From NCBI RefSeq assembly GCF_023100945.1, contig NZ_CP064689.1, positions 1,718,001-1,782,000 on the forward strand: a stretch of DNA of 64,000 bases. The letters are read 5' to 3'. The position numbers were made by a program, and so were the translations under genes. Every line of letters starts with the position of its first letter. The first letter of the stretch is position 1. Origin of the DNA: Bradyrhizobium sp. 200 (GTDB taxonomy: Bacteria > Pseudomonadota > Alphaproteobacteria > Rhizobiales > Xanthobacteraceae). Below are positions 35,861 through 45,250 of this stretch, one piece after another. The notes below the pieces were generated by a model that searched no databases, was not told the DNA's origin, and worked only from the letters and a program-made list of their open reading frames with translations.

Positions 35861-38521
35861 GTGCCAGTGAAGACAACCTGTCCGTATTGCGGCGTCGGCT
35901 GCGGCGTCGTTGCTGACAGGGATTCCGCCGGCGCGGTGACGGTTCGGGGCGATCCGCTGCATCCCGCCAATTTCGGACGGCTGTGCGCAAAAGGCTCGGC
36001 GCTCGCCGAGACCATCGGCCTCGAGGGGCGGTTGCTCGCGCCTGTGGTCGACGGGCAGGAAACGAGCTGGGATACGGCACTCGATCATGTTGCGGAGGGA
36101 TTTGGCAGGATCGTCCACGAGCATGGGCCGGATTCGGTCGCCTTCTATGTTTCCGGCCAGATTCTGACCGAGGACTATTACGTCATCAACAAGCTCGCCA
36201 AGGGTTTCATTGGCACCGCCAACATCGACACCAATTCGCGGCTGTGCATGGCCTCGAGCGTGGCGGGTCACAAGCGCGCGTTCGGCAGCGACACCGTGCC
36301 GGGCTGCTATGAGGATCTCGAAACCGCCGATCTTCTGGTCCTCGTCGGCTCCAATGCTGCCTGGTGCCATCCGATCCTGTACCAGCGCATGGTGGCCGCC
36401 AAGGCCAACAACCCTGCGTGCCGCATCGTCGTCATCGATCCGCGGCGGACCGCGACATGTGACGGCGCCGATCTGCACCTGCCGCTTCGCTCGGGCAGCG
36501 ATTCGGTGCTGTTCAACGGGTTGCTCGCGCATCTTGCCTCGCGCAACGCCATCGACCGCGCGTTCGTGGATGGCGCCACCACCGGCGCCGAGGCTGCGCT
36601 GCAACAGGTCGCCGGCCAGACGGTTGCGCAGACCGCCGGCATCTGCGGCCTGACCGAGGGCGCGGTGGCGTTGTTCTTCGACTGGTTCGCCAAGACCGAG
36701 CGGGTCGTCACGCTCTATTCGCAGGGCGTCAACCAGTCGAGCAGCGGCGTCGACAAGGTCAATGCGATCATCAACTGTCATTTGTTGACCGGCCGTATCG
36801 GGCGGCCCGGCATGGGCCCGTTCTCGCTGACCGGACAACCCAACGCCATGGGCGGCCGGGAAGTCGGCGGGCTGGCCAATCAATTGGCCGCCCACATGGA
36901 GATCGAGAACCCGCAACACCGCGACATCGTCCAGCGCTTCTGGCAGTCGCCAATTATCGCGGACAAGCAGGGCCTCAAGGCCATCGACATGTTCGACGCG
37001 ATCGCCGACCGGCGCATCAAGGCGGTCTGGATCATGTCCACCAATCCGCTGGTCAGCCTGCCGGATGCTGATCGCGTGCGCCGCGCGCTCGATGCGTGCG
37101 AGCTTGTCGTCGTCTCCGATTGCATGCGCCATACCGACACCACGCGTCATGCGCACGTATTGCTGCCTGCGCTTACCTGGGGTGAAAAGGACGGCACCGT
37201 CACCAACTCCGAACGCCGCATCTCCCGGCAGCGCCGGTTCCTGCCGGCGCCCGGCGCTGCAAGGGCCGATTGGCAGACCGTCTGCGATGTCGCCCGGCGC
37301 ATGGGTTTTTCGGGGTTCGACTATCCGAGCGCTGCCGCGATCTTCCGCGAGCACGCGAGACTCTCCAGTTTCGAAAATGAAGGGACGCGCGATTTCGATC
37401 TGTCCGCCCTGAATACGCTCGACGATCGCGCCTACGACGCGCTTACCCCGATCCAGTGGCCGGTGACGCGCGAATATCCGACCGGCACGCCGCGGATGTT
37501 CGAAACCGCAAAATTCTTCACGGCTGATCGCAAGGCGCGCTTCGTGCCGGTAACGCCGCGTGCCGCCGTGAACGCGACCAGCCGGGACTATCCGTTGGTG
37601 CTCAATACCGGGCGGGTCCGCGATCAATGGCACACCATGACGAGAACCGGAAAATCGCCGCGGCTGCTGGCGCATGTTTTCGAACCTTGCGCCGAATTCC
37701 ATCCCGACGATGCACGCATGGCCGGCGTCGAGAATGGCGGGCTCGCGCGACTGACCAGTCCCTGGGGCGAGATGGTGGCGCGTGTCGTCGTCACCGCCGA
37801 ACAGCGGCGCGGCTGCGTGTTCGTGCCGATGCACTGGAACGGCGAATATGCCGGCGACGGCCGGGTCAACGCGCTGGTCAATCCAGCGACCGATCCGATC
37901 TCGGGGCAGCCGGAGTCCAAGCACACGCCGGTCAAGGCGGCAGCTTACTTGCCTAAATGGCATGCGTTCATTCTTAGCCGTCAGGAGATCGAACGGCCGG
38001 CTGCGGGCTATTGGGTCGGCGGGCTTTCAGGGACCTGCTGGCGGATGGAGCTCACCGGCGACGAACGTCCGCCGAGCTGGCGCGACTGGGCGCGGGCGCA
38101 GCTCCGTGTCGGATATGACGACATCGAGTGGATCGCCTATCGCGATCCGAAGGCCGGCCGTTTCCGCTATGCGGCCGTTCGCGGCGGACGGCTGGAAGGC
38201 TGCGTGTTTATCGCACCCGATCACAAGCTGGTCTCGCGATCGTGGCTATCAGGGCTATTCGCAGAGCAGGCATTGTCGGCAAATGCGCGGATGTCGCTGC
38301 TGACGGGACAGCCGCTGGATGCCGGACAGGATGTCGGGCCGATCGTCTGCTCGTGCTTTGGCGTCGGGCAGCATCAGATCGCGGCCGAAATCCTTAAAGG
38401 TGCGGCCAGCGTCGACGACGTCGGCCGGCGTCTGAAGGCCGGCACCAATTGCGGCGCCTGCAAGCCCGAGATCAGCAAGCTGCTGCGCGGCGCGGCCGTG
38501 CCGGATTCGCAGCCCGCATGA
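35861..38521 (+). CDS. nasA: Assimilatory nitrate reductase catalytic subunit
   Basis: An 886-residue molybdopterin oxidoreductase that reduces nitrate to nitrite in the cytoplasm. The N-terminal CPYCGVGCGV plus a later Cys (RLCAKGSA) bind [4Fe-4S]. Molybdopterin-binding blocks follow (TNSRLCMASSVAGHKRAFG, GVNQSSSGVDKVNAI, GRIGRPGMGPFSLTGQPNAM). The last 60 residues form a BFD-like [2Fe-2S] domain (CSCFGVGQHQ and TNCGACKPEI), as in NasA proteins that take electrons from NADH or flavodoxin partners. It starts with GTG at 35861 preceded by GAGGGTGA. Third gene of nirB-nirD-nasA. Confidence 0.94.
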   Translation: MPVKTTCPYCGVGCGVVADRDSAGAVTVRGDPLHPANFGRLCAKGSALAETIGLEGRLLAPVVDGQETSWDTALDHVAEGFGRIVHEHGPDSVAFYVSGQILTEDYYVINKLAKGFIGTANIDTNSRLCMASSVAGHKRAFGSDTVPGCYEDLETADLLVLVGSNAAWCHPILYQRMVAAKANNPACRIVVIDPRRTATCDGADLHLPLRSGSDSVLFNGLLAHLASRNAIDRAFVDGATTGAEAALQQVAGQTVAQTAGICGLTEGAVALFFDWFAKTERVVTLYSQGVNQSSSGVDKVNAIINCHLLTGRIGRPGMGPFSLTGQPNAMGGREVGGLANQLAAHMEIENPQHRDIVQRFWQSPIIADKQGLKAIDMFDAIADRRIKAVWIMSTNPLVSLPDADRVRRALDACELVVVSDCMRHTDTTRHAHVLLPALTWGEKDGTVTNSERRISRQRRFLPAPGAARADWQTVCDVARRMGFSGFDYPSAAAIFREHARLSSFENEGTRDFDLSALNTLDDRAYDALTPIQWPVTREYPTGTPRMFETAKFFTADRKARFVPVTPRAAVNATSRDYPLVLNTGRVRDQWHTMTRTGKSPRLLAHVFEPCAEFHPDDARMAGVENGGLARLTSPWGEMVARVVVTAEQRRGCVFVPMHWNGEYAGDGRVNALVNPATDPISGQPESKHTPVKAAAYLPKWHAFILSRQEIERPAAGYWVGGLSGTCWRMELTGDERPPSWRDWARAQLRVGYDDIEWIAYRDPKAGRFRYAAVRGGRLEGCVFIAPDHKLVSRSWLSGLFAEQALSANARMSLLTGQPLDAGQDVGPIVCSCFGVGQHQIAAEILKGAASVDDVGRRLKAGTNCGACKPEISKLLRGAAVPDSQPA

Positions 38522-38547
38522 GCGCGGCTGAACCGGTAACGCCGCCG

Positions 38548-39546
38548 CTAATTCTTGATCGCATAAAGCGGCGTTCGCAGCGTTAGCTGGTAGGACGGCT
38601 TCGGCGTCCACGCGATCTGCGCGGTGATGCCGAACAGCCTGTTATCGTCGTCGTCCATGCGGTCGAGGTCGAGCCGCAGGATCGGCTGCGTGAATTCGGG
38701 AAACGGCGTCAGGTTCAGAAGCTGCGCGCCGCCGAAGTGCTGCACGCCGAGGCGGCCGGTGAACTTCCAGTTGTTGTCCCACTGATAATAGCCGCCGACA
38801 TAGCCCATGATATCGGGACTAACGCGGGCGAGCGGGCTATCGACCAGGACCCGGGTGTATTGTGCGCCAGCGAGCAGCCCGCGCGTCTCATCGGCGTCCA
38901 GCGCGTAGCCGGCCTCGAGAATGGTGTTGTAGGCCGTCGTGGCCAGCGGCGCGTCCGAAGTCGATCGCGTCGCATTGGATTGAATGGTGACGGTCGGAAA
39001 CATTCCGCCGTTCTGCTGATAGATGTCGGCCTGAAATCCGATGGTAAAGGCGTAGACCGAGAAATTCGTCCAGGGATCGGTACCCGCCTGCGACGTGGCT
39101 CCGCTGACGCCGCCATAGACCGAGAGCCGATCGTTGACGTCGACGGTCAAGGGCAGGTCGACCGAGAGGCTTTGGCTGGACGGCGAGGTGAGGGTTCGGA
39201 GCGACGAAAGGGTCGCCAGCCTCGACAACAAGGGTGGCGTGCCGAATCCGATCGAGAGCGAGCCCGCGGGCAGTGTCGAGTAGATGGTTCGCATATCGAG
39301 GTAGAAGTTCGGCAAGGAGGGCTTTGTTGTGGCCGCTTCCTCCTCATCGTTGTCTTTTCCAAGGGCAGGACCTGAAAGGCAGAACGACACCAGCACGCCC
39401 AGCACCACGCCTCTGACGGATCGCGCTGGCGCGAACCTTAGACGCCGAGGTACAGTGGATCTGGTGAAATTCGTGCTCAATCGCCGATGCCTTTGATCGG
39501 CCAAGATGACCATTTGGCCGCGGCGAATACAAGAAGCCACTGCCAC
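38548..39546 (-). CDS. Putative outer-membrane beta-barrel protein
   Basis: Up to 332 residues. A hydrophobic export segment (RGVVLGVLVSFCLSGPALG) is followed by an acidic DNDEEEA stretch and then alternating strands (SLSVDLPLTVDVNDRLSVYG, FSVYAFTIGFQADIYQQNGG, YVGGYYQWDNNWKFTGRLG) that suggest a barrel or surface protein. The C-terminus (LYAIKN) lacks the usual aromatic end residue. Family not recognised. The start is uncertain: GTG at 39546 or a later ATG at 39513. It is convergent with nasA and 78 bases downstream of nhaA on the same strand. Confidence 0.55.
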   Translation of the reverse strand: MAVASCIRRGQMVILADQRHRRLSTNFTRSTVPRRLRFAPARSVRGVVLGVLVSFCLSGPALGKDNDEEEAATTKPSLPNFYLDMRTIYSTLPAGSLSIGFGTPPLLSRLATLSSLRTLTSPSSQSLSVDLPLTVDVNDRLSVYGGVSGATSQAGTDPWTNFSVYAFTIGFQADIYQQNGGMFPTVTIQSNATRSTSDAPLATTAYNTILEAGYALDADETRGLLAGAQYTRVLVDSPLARVSPDIMGYVGGYYQWDNNWKFTGRLGVQHFGGAQLLNLTPFPEFTQPILRLDLDRMDDDDNRLFGITAQIAWTPKPSYQLTLRTPLYAIKN

Positions 39547-39624
39547 GCGGGCTTCGATCTCATGACGGGTGTGGCGCGTTTGCGCCGCCGCGGCTTCGTC
39601 GTCGCTTCGGTGGCGGCTTCCTTG

Positions 39625-40812
39625 TCAGGAAGATGAGGTCCCACGCGATCGCTCGATCGCCGAGAACGTCAGCGCGGCGACGATGCCGGACAGCAGCGAG
39701 GCCACAAGAACGCCAAGCCGGACTTGCTTAAGGATCGCTTCGTCGTCGAATGCCAGCGTGCCGATGAAAAGGCTCATGGTGAAGCCGATGCCGGTCAGGA
39801 TGGCCATTGCATAGAGTTTTGTAGTCGTCGTCCCTTCCGGCATCGCGGCCAGGCCGAGCCTGATCGCAAGCATCGAAGCGACAAACACCCCGACCTGTTT
39901 GCCGATGAAAAGCCCCGCGATAATGCCAAGCGTTATCGGCTCCGCCAGCTTTGACAAGGTCAGCCCGTGAAGCGATACGCCGGCATTTGCGAAGGCGAAA
40001 ATCGGCACGATCGCGAAAATCACCCACGGCCTGAGCGCATGTTCGGTGTCTTCGAGCAGGCTGTGCCCGTCGCGTGGGGCCAGCGGCATCGCGAGACCGA
40101 CGGCGACGCCGGCCAGCGTCGCATGCACGCCGGATTTGAGCACGCAGACCCAGGTGAATAGCCCTGCAATGAGATAGAACGCTGGCCTGCGCACATCGAG
40201 CAGGTTGAGGACCACGAGCGCCGCGACGCCAAGCCCGCCGAGCGCCAGTGCCAGAACCGAAAGGTCGGCGGTATAGAAGATCGCGATAACGATGATCGCC
40301 ATCAGGTCGTCGATGATCGCGAGCGCCAATAGAAAGGTCTTCAGCGAAGCCGGGACCTTGCGTCCCAGCATGGCGCAGACGCCGAGCGCAAAGGCGATGT
40401 CGGTAGCTGCCGGGATGGCCCAGCCGCGCAGTGCCTGGGCGTCGCCCCAGTTCACCACGGCAAAGATCGCGGCCGGCGTGACGAAGCCGCCGAACGCAGC
40501 GATCACCGGCAATGCCGCCTTCTTCGGGCTCGCCAGCGCACCCTCGATCGCCTCGCGCTTGATTTCGAGACCGACCAGCAGGAAGAACACCGCCATCAGG
40601 CCGTCGTTGATCCAGTGCTCGAGCGTCTTGCTCAGTCCGATCGATCCGATGCGCACCTCGCCGGCCGTATGCAACAGCGCCTGGTATTGGGGCCCGAGCG
40701 GCGAGTTTGCGACGACGAGGGCCGCTGCCGCGGCGACGCCGAGCGCGATGCCGCCAAAAAGGTCCGTGTTGTCGGCAGTGTGAGGCGCGGCCGGCGGCGC
40801 TTTGGCCGTCAT
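39625..40812 (-). CDS. nhaA: Na+/H+ antiporter NhaA
   Basis: A 395-residue inner-membrane antiporter that expels Na+ in exchange for protons. The ion-site aspartates are visible (AIIDDLMAI matches D163-D164 and PAATDIAFALG matches D133 of the E. coli protein), and VNSPLGPQY-type and LEIKREAIEG family blocks are present. Helix count and length are typical. Its ATG overlaps the upstream TetR-gene stop as ATGA, so the two are translated together and the regulator probably controls its own operon. Confidence 0.93.
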   Translation of the reverse strand: MTAKAPPAAPHTADNTDLFGGIALGVAAAAALVVANSPLGPQYQALLHTAGEVRIGSIGLSKTLEHWINDGLMAVFFLLVGLEIKREAIEGALASPKKAALPVIAAFGGFVTPAAIFAVVNWGDAQALRGWAIPAATDIAFALGVCAMLGRKVPASLKTFLLALAIIDDLMAIIVIAIFYTADLSVLALALGGLGVAALVVLNLLDVRRPAFYLIAGLFTWVCVLKSGVHATLAGVAVGLAMPLAPRDGHSLLEDTEHALRPWVIFAIVPIFAFANAGVSLHGLTLSKLAEPITLGIIAGLFIGKQVGVFVASMLAIRLGLAAMPEGTTTTKLYAMAILTGIGFTMSLFIGTLAFDDEAILKQVRLGVLVASLLSGIVAALTFSAIERSRGTSSS

Positions 40813-41447
40813 CGGCCTGCCTTACCGGCCGTATCGATGGCGACGGACAGCGCGAGCTTGGTTTCCTCCACGATGTCCTCCACCAGTTCTTCCCGGCTGA
40901 CATGGGCAACCTGGCCGGTGAGCAATCCCTGTTCGGCGAGCATGACCACGCCGTGCAGCGAGGCCCAGACCTTCAGGGCGCTACGCTCGCGCAACAGCCC
41001 TACGGCGGGGACCTCCAGCGCTTCCACCAGGAGCTCGAAGGTTTCCATTGCCGCGCTGTGCAGCTCGCTGCCTTTCGGCGCGCATGCCATGGTTCGCGAT
41101 GCGAACATCAGGCGGTAGATGCCGTTGCGGCGCAGACCGAAATCAAGCGTGAGCTGTGCGAAGCGCGACAGCTTCGACTGCTTCGACGGCTTTTCGATCG
41201 CCGTACGCATCATGGCCGAGAACTGGCGGAACGCTTCGGCTGTGACGGCCGTCAGCAGCGTCTCGCGATCGGCAAAATGCTTGTAGGGCGCCGGCTGCGA
41301 GACGCCGAGTTTCTTGGCGAGCGCGCTGATGCTGATCGCTTCGGGACCGCCGAGTTCGACTTCGTGCAACGCGGCCTGAACCAGGGCATCACGAAGATCC
41401 CCATGGTGGTAGGCGTTCAGTGCTTTGCGTGCGGGTCGAGGCGGCAT
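40809..41447 (-). CDS. TetR-family transcriptional regulator
   Basis: A 212-residue repressor-type protein. The N-terminal helix-turn-helix (ISISALAKKLGVSQPAPYKHF) binds DNA; the C-terminal half is an all-helical ligand and dimer domain (WASLHGVVMLAEQGLLTG). It overlaps nhaA by ATGA and is divergent from the ferredoxin-P450 operon, with about 160 bases between. Local control of both units is likely. The start is set at MPPRPARKALN (41447); the frame stays open to 41684 but would run through the promoter and the ferredoxin gene. Confidence 0.85.
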   Translation of the reverse strand: MPPRPARKALNAYHHGDLRDALVQAALHEVELGGPEAISISALAKKLGVSQPAPYKHFADRETLLTAVTAEAFRQFSAMMRTAIEKPSKQSKLSRFAQLTLDFGLRRNGIYRLMFASRTMACAPKGSELHSAAMETFELLVEALEVPAVGLLRERSALKVWASLHGVVMLAEQGLLTGQVAHVSREELVEDIVEETKLALSVAIDTAGKAGR

Positions 41448-41462
41448 TTCAACGTCATGATC

Positions 41463-41517
41463 TATAACTTTTGACTTGACAGTACAACGGTGGCGCGAAT
41501 GTAATACGATATAACTT
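41463..41517 (+). promoter_or_regulatory. Promoter and repeated element ahead of ferredoxin-P450
   Basis: TTGACA (41476-41481), 18 bases, then TGTAAT (41500-41505) forms a strong housekeeping-type promoter for the rightward operon. The octamer TATAACTT occurs on both sides of it (41463-41470 and 41510-41517) as a direct repeat and is a candidate binding site for the divergent TetR protein. Confidence 0.5.
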
Positions 41518-41611
41518 CGCGGTGAGCCGGCGGGTCTATGCCGCTGCGCCGAAGAATACCGACAGAAAAATATCGCGCGACAATGCGCGCCACAAAAAGG
41601 GAAACGCTGCG

Positions 41612-41821
41612 ATGGCTGAAAAGCTGAAAATCCGCGTCGACCAGGACAAATGTCAGGGCCACGCGCGCTGCAAGTCACTGGCACCCGAACTGTTCGACCT
41701 CGACGAATATGGCAATGCGCACGAAGTCGGCGACGGTTCCGTGCCCGCGGGCCTGGAAGACAAGGCCTGGCTCGCCCAGAGCAACTGCCCCGAGATCGCG
41801 ATCGAAGTGACCGAGAAGTAG
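41612..41821 (+). CDS. Small ferredoxin, partner of cytochrome P450
   Basis: A 69-residue ferredoxin of the [3Fe-4S]/[4Fe-4S] type found beside bacterial P450s: CQGHARC with His in the place of a cluster Cys, and NCPEIAI near the C-terminus. It passes electrons to the P450 encoded 59 bases downstream. An AAGGGA site precedes the ATG. The dedicated reductase is not in the window. Confidence 0.88.
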   Translation: MAEKLKIRVDQDKCQGHARCKSLAPELFDLDEYGNAHEVGDGSVPAGLEDKAWLAQSNCPEIAIEVTEK

Positions 41822-41880
41822 CCCGGTTTCGAGACGCAACCTATCTAGATCTGAACGAACCAAGCAGAGGAATTGCTCCG

Positions 41881-43101
41881 ATGTCCGATTCCGTCAGCAT
41901 CATGCCCGAACATCCTCCGGTCACCGACTGGGTCAACGATTTCGACCACACCGATCCGACCTGGACGGAAAACCCGTTTCCGATCTGGGAAGAACTGCGC
42001 GCGGCTTCGCCGGTCGTGCACACCGATCGCTTCCTGGGCTGCTATATGCCGACCACCTATGAGGCGGTGAAGGAAATCGCCTACGACACCGATCATTTCT
42101 CCTCCCGTCGCGTCATCGTGCGCGACGTTCGGCCCGAAATCACCAACACCGCGCCGCCGATCACTTCCGATCCGCCGGAGCACAAGCCGGCCAAACAATT
42201 GCTGCTGCCGCCGTTCACGCCGGACGCGATGAAGAAACTGGAGCCGCGGGTTCGCGCCATCTGCAACGAACTGATCGACGAATTCATCCATGACGGCAAA
42301 TGCGACGCGGCGGCGCGCTACACCAAGCACGTTCCGGTCCGCGCCATCGCCCACATGCTCGGCATCCCCGAAAAGGACGGCGACCTCTTCATCAAATGGA
42401 TCCACGAGATCCTCGAACTCGGCATCAAGGACGACAGCGCGATGAAGCGTGCGATGCAGGAGATGACCGGCTATTTCGGCGGCCATATCGAGCATCGCAA
42501 AAAACATCCGAGCGACGATCTGATCTCGACCCTGATGAACGCGCGGGATAAGAACGGCCAGCCCTTGTCGGACCAGCACGTGCTGGGCTCGCTGCTGCTG
42601 CTGCTGATCGCCGGCATCGACACCACCTGGAGCGCGATCGGCTCCTCGCTGTGGCATCTGGCGAAGACGCCGGCGGATCGCGAACGGCTGATCGCGCAGC
42701 CGGAACTGATGCCGATTGCCGTCGAAGAGCTGCTGCGCGCCTATTCGCCGGTGACGATGGCGCGCGAAGTCATCAAAGAAACGACCATCAGCGGCTGTCC
42801 GGTCAAGCCCGGCAACATGGTGCTGCTGTCGTTCCCCGCCGCCAACCGCGATCCGGCGATGTTCCCCGATGCCGACAAGGTGGTGATCGACCGCAAGGAG
42901 AATCGCCACGCCGCGTTCGGCCTCGGTATCCATCGTTGCGTCGGCTCCAATCTGGCGCGCATGGAAATGACCGTCGCGATCGAGGAATGGCTGAAGCGGA
43001 TTCCGGATTTCAAGCTCGATCCGGCCGGCAAGGTCACCTGGTCGGAAGGCACCGTGCGCGGCCCGCGCCAGTTGCCGATGCTGTTCGGCAACGCGAACTG
43101 A
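41881..43101 (+). CDS. Cytochrome P450
   Basis: A 406-residue soluble class I P450. Heme ligand C353 in FGLGIHRCVGSNLAR, oxygen-activation helix AGIDTTWSAIG, ExxR motif EELLRAY. The N-terminus (VTDWVNDFDHTDPTWTENPF) resembles fatty-acid or terpene hydroxylating CYPs of proteobacteria, but substrate cannot be assigned. It carries an AGAGGAA site and forms an operon with the ferredoxin gene; a strong terminator follows at 43123. Confidence 0.92.
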   Translation: MSDSVSIMPEHPPVTDWVNDFDHTDPTWTENPFPIWEELRAASPVVHTDRFLGCYMPTTYEAVKEIAYDTDHFSSRRVIVRDVRPEITNTAPPITSDPPEHKPAKQLLLPPFTPDAMKKLEPRVRAICNELIDEFIHDGKCDAAARYTKHVPVRAIAHMLGIPEKDGDLFIKWIHEILELGIKDDSAMKRAMQEMTGYFGGHIEHRKKHPSDDLISTLMNARDKNGQPLSDQHVLGSLLLLLIAGIDTTWSAIGSSLWHLAKTPADRERLIAQPELMPIAVEELLRAYSPVTMAREVIKETTISGCPVKPGNMVLLSFPAANRDPAMFPDADKVVIDRKENRHAAFGLGIHRCVGSNLARMEMTVAIEEWLKRIPDFKLDPAGKVTWSEGTVRGPRQLPMLFGNAN

Positions 43102-43122
43102 CGGGCTTGAGGGGCAAAGCGG

Positions 43123-43152
43123 GGAGGACCGATTTGTTTCGGTCCTCCTTTT
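43123..43152 (+). terminator. Terminator of the ferredoxin-P450 operon
   Basis: GGAGGACCGA / TCGGTCCTCC, a perfect 10-bp stem with loop TTTGTT, followed by TTTT; 21 bases after the P450 stop. Confidence 0.9.
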
Positions 43153-43164
43153 GCGTTCGGGGTG

Positions 43165-43620
43165 TTACTTGATCTCGATCTTCGCGTCGCTGGCGACTTT
43201 CTTCCAGGCTTCGATGTCGCGGGCGTTGATGTCGCGCTGCTGATCTCCGGCGATGAAATCCGCGGAGATGCCGAGCGCCAGCAGCTTCTCGACGATGTCG
43301 GGCTCGGCCAGCGACTCCTTCAGCGCGGCTGAAACTTTTTGCGCGACCGGAGCCGGAACACCAGCAGGCGCATACTTCACCCAGGACAGGCTTCGTTCGA
43401 AATCGACGCCTTGCTCCTTGTAGCTCGCAACGTCAGGCAGGCTCGGAGATCGTCCCCCGGAGACCGCAAGCGCCTTCAGCTTGCCATCCCTCACCAGCGG
43501 CGTCCCGGTCGCCATGTCGACCAGCCCCACCGAGATGTGCCCGCCCATGAGGTCGCGGGCGAGTTTCGCCGCGCCACATTGACCACGCGGCCGGTTGCAG
43601 CGATTATCGCGCGGTTTCAA
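43165..43620 (-). pseudogene. C-terminal remnant of a Bug-family periplasmic binding protein
   Basis: The 151-codon open stretch matches only the second half of tripartite-tricarboxylate (Bug/TctC) receptors: LMGGHISVGLVDMATGTPLV, KLKALAVSGGRSPSLPDVAS and YAPAGVPAPVAQKVSAAL. Complete members have about 320 residues and a signal peptide. The first 15 or so codons look unrelated, and the 5' half and transporter genes are missing. It probably survives from a deletion that joined it to the dioxygenase-like gene. Confidence 0.75.
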
Positions 43621-43645
43621 GGGCAGCGACAGCGCGGAGCTTGCA

Positions 43646-44071
43646 ATGACGGGTGAGCCGGAGGCGGGCGGTCCGCGACCATTGGGCGAGATCGCGAGTT
43701 ACCACGCCCATATCTACTACGATCCGGCCACCACGCGGGCCGAGGCCGAGCAGTTGCGCACCTGGATCGGCGAGCGCTTCTCGGTCACGCTCGGGCGATG
43801 GCACGACGTCAAGGTCGGCCCGCACGATCAGGCCATGTACCAGGTGGCCTTTGCCCGGGAGATATTCCCCGAACTGGTCCCCTGGCTGATGCTCAATCAC
43901 GGCAACCTAAGCGTTCTGGTGCATCCGAACACGACCAACCCGCGCCGGGACCATGAGGCCGACCCGATCTGGATCGGGCCGGCGCTCGCCGTGCATGCCG
44001 ATAAGTTGCCGGACAGCGCCGAGATGGAAGAGGCGCCCGCGCCAAATACCAATCCGGTTCTGCGGCCCTGA
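43646..44071 (+). CDS. DOPA 4,5-dioxygenase family protein
   Basis: A 141-residue cytoplasmic protein of the family that opens catechol rings. Conserved metal-site histidines: YHAHIYYDP, VGPHDQAMYQVAF, LVHPNTTNPRRDH. Bacterial members are of unknown physiological substrate. A GGAG site precedes the ATG at 43646. It diverges from the binding-protein remnant with only 25 bases between, consistent with a deletion junction there. Confidence 0.8.
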   Translation: MTGEPEAGGPRPLGEIASYHAHIYYDPATTRAEAEQLRTWIGERFSVTLGRWHDVKVGPHDQAMYQVAFAREIFPELVPWLMLNHGNLSVLVHPNTTNPRRDHEADPIWIGPALAVHADKLPDSAEMEEAPAPNTNPVLRP

Positions 44072-44260
44072 GCGCGGCGCAGCCGGAGGAATCCGGGCCC
44101 GATTTACCATTACATGGCTTGAATCCGTGGATTCGGCCGGTCATGATGGCAACGAGCGTTTGTCTCGATTATGCCTTACTTTGGTTTGCATTATGGTGGG
44201 ACTTATTCGGTGAATCCATTAGGAATCAGACGTGATTCCGAAGCGCCGAGCCGGGGACGG

Positions 44261-45250
44261 ATGGATAGAAAGACGACCAGCGCAGCCGGGCTTGCTTCGA
44301 GCCGCCGTACGCGATTGTGCCGTGAAGCGGCATTCGGTACGGCGGCGCTTGCCATGGCGCTGGGACTGGCCGCCTGGGTGACCGATTTCGACCCAGCGGC
44401 CTGGATCAATCCCGCATCCGCGAATGTCAGCAGCACTTCGTCGTTTGACGAGCGCTTCGGCCAGGGCTCGGTGCGCCGTTCGCTGGTCATGAACTACCCC
44501 TGGCGTCCCGTCGTCCGTCCGGAGCGTTCGAATTTCGATACGGAGTTCGGGCACATCGAAAGCATGCTGGGGAGGCAATCGCCTGAGGAGCAGGACGCTC
44601 AGCCCGCGCCATCAGCCCCGACAGTCGAGGCGGCAATCCCGCTGCCACGAGCCCGGCCGGTGCTGGCCAATCTTCAGTCAACGGGGAATGACCCGGCGCC
44701 GGTTTCGTCAGATAACCGCACCATGTTCGAGAAGCTCGCCGATCTGGTGCCGATGCGCTTCTCGCTGGCGTCGCTGACCCCGGGGGACGGGCTGCTCGGC
44801 GAGCGTAAGGATCTGACGGCGCTCGGCTACGACGGTCAGACGGCGGTCTACGACATTTCGGCCCGTGCCGTCTACTTGCCGAACGGCACCAAGCTCGAGG
44901 CGCATTCGGGGCTGGGCGGCCTGATGGACAATCCGGCCTATGTCGACCAGCGCATGGTCGGCGCGACGCCGCCGAACGTCTACGACCTCAAGCCGCGTGA
45001 AAAGCTGTTTCATGGCGTCGCAGCGCTGCGGATGACTCCCGTGGGCGAAAACGAAATGCACGGGCGAACGGGCCTGCTCGTGCACAGCTATCTGCTGGGT
45101 CCCAACGGCGATTCGAACGGCTGCGTCTCGATCAAGGACTATGACCGCTTCCTGACTGCGTACCGCAATGGCGAGGTCAAGCGCCTCGTCGTCGTGCCGA
45201 GCCTCAAGGAAGGCCTCACTGCTTCGCGGCGGTCACCGTCTCCATCATGA
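44261..45250 (+). CDS. DUF2778/Tlde1-like L,D-transpeptidase-fold protein
   Basis: 329 residues with one N-terminal membrane or export helix (AAFGTAALAMALGLAAWVTD), a Pro/Ala-rich periplasmic spacer (about 80-185) and a C-terminal DUF2778/Tlde1 domain: TAVYDISARAVYLPNGTKLE, VGATPPNVYDLKPREKLFHG, then the likely His/Cys site LLVHSYLLGP with SNGCVSI. The domain resembles L,D-transpeptidases that edit peptidoglycan cross-links, and in some bacteria serves as a type VI effector. No secretion genes are near, so a housekeeping wall enzyme is the simpler reading. The stop overlaps the next start (ATGA). Confidence 0.75.
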   Translation: MDRKTTSAAGLASSRRTRLCREAAFGTAALAMALGLAAWVTDFDPAAWINPASANVSSTSSFDERFGQGSVRRSLVMNYPWRPVVRPERSNFDTEFGHIESMLGRQSPEEQDAQPAPSAPTVEAAIPLPRARPVLANLQSTGNDPAPVSSDNRTMFEKLADLVPMRFSLASLTPGDGLLGERKDLTALGYDGQTAVYDISARAVYLPNGTKLEAHSGLGGLMDNPAYVDQRMVGATPPNVYDLKPREKLFHGVAALRMTPVGENEMHGRTGLLVHSYLLGPNGDSNGCVSIKDYDRFLTAYRNGEVKRLVVVPSLKEGLTASRRSPSPS

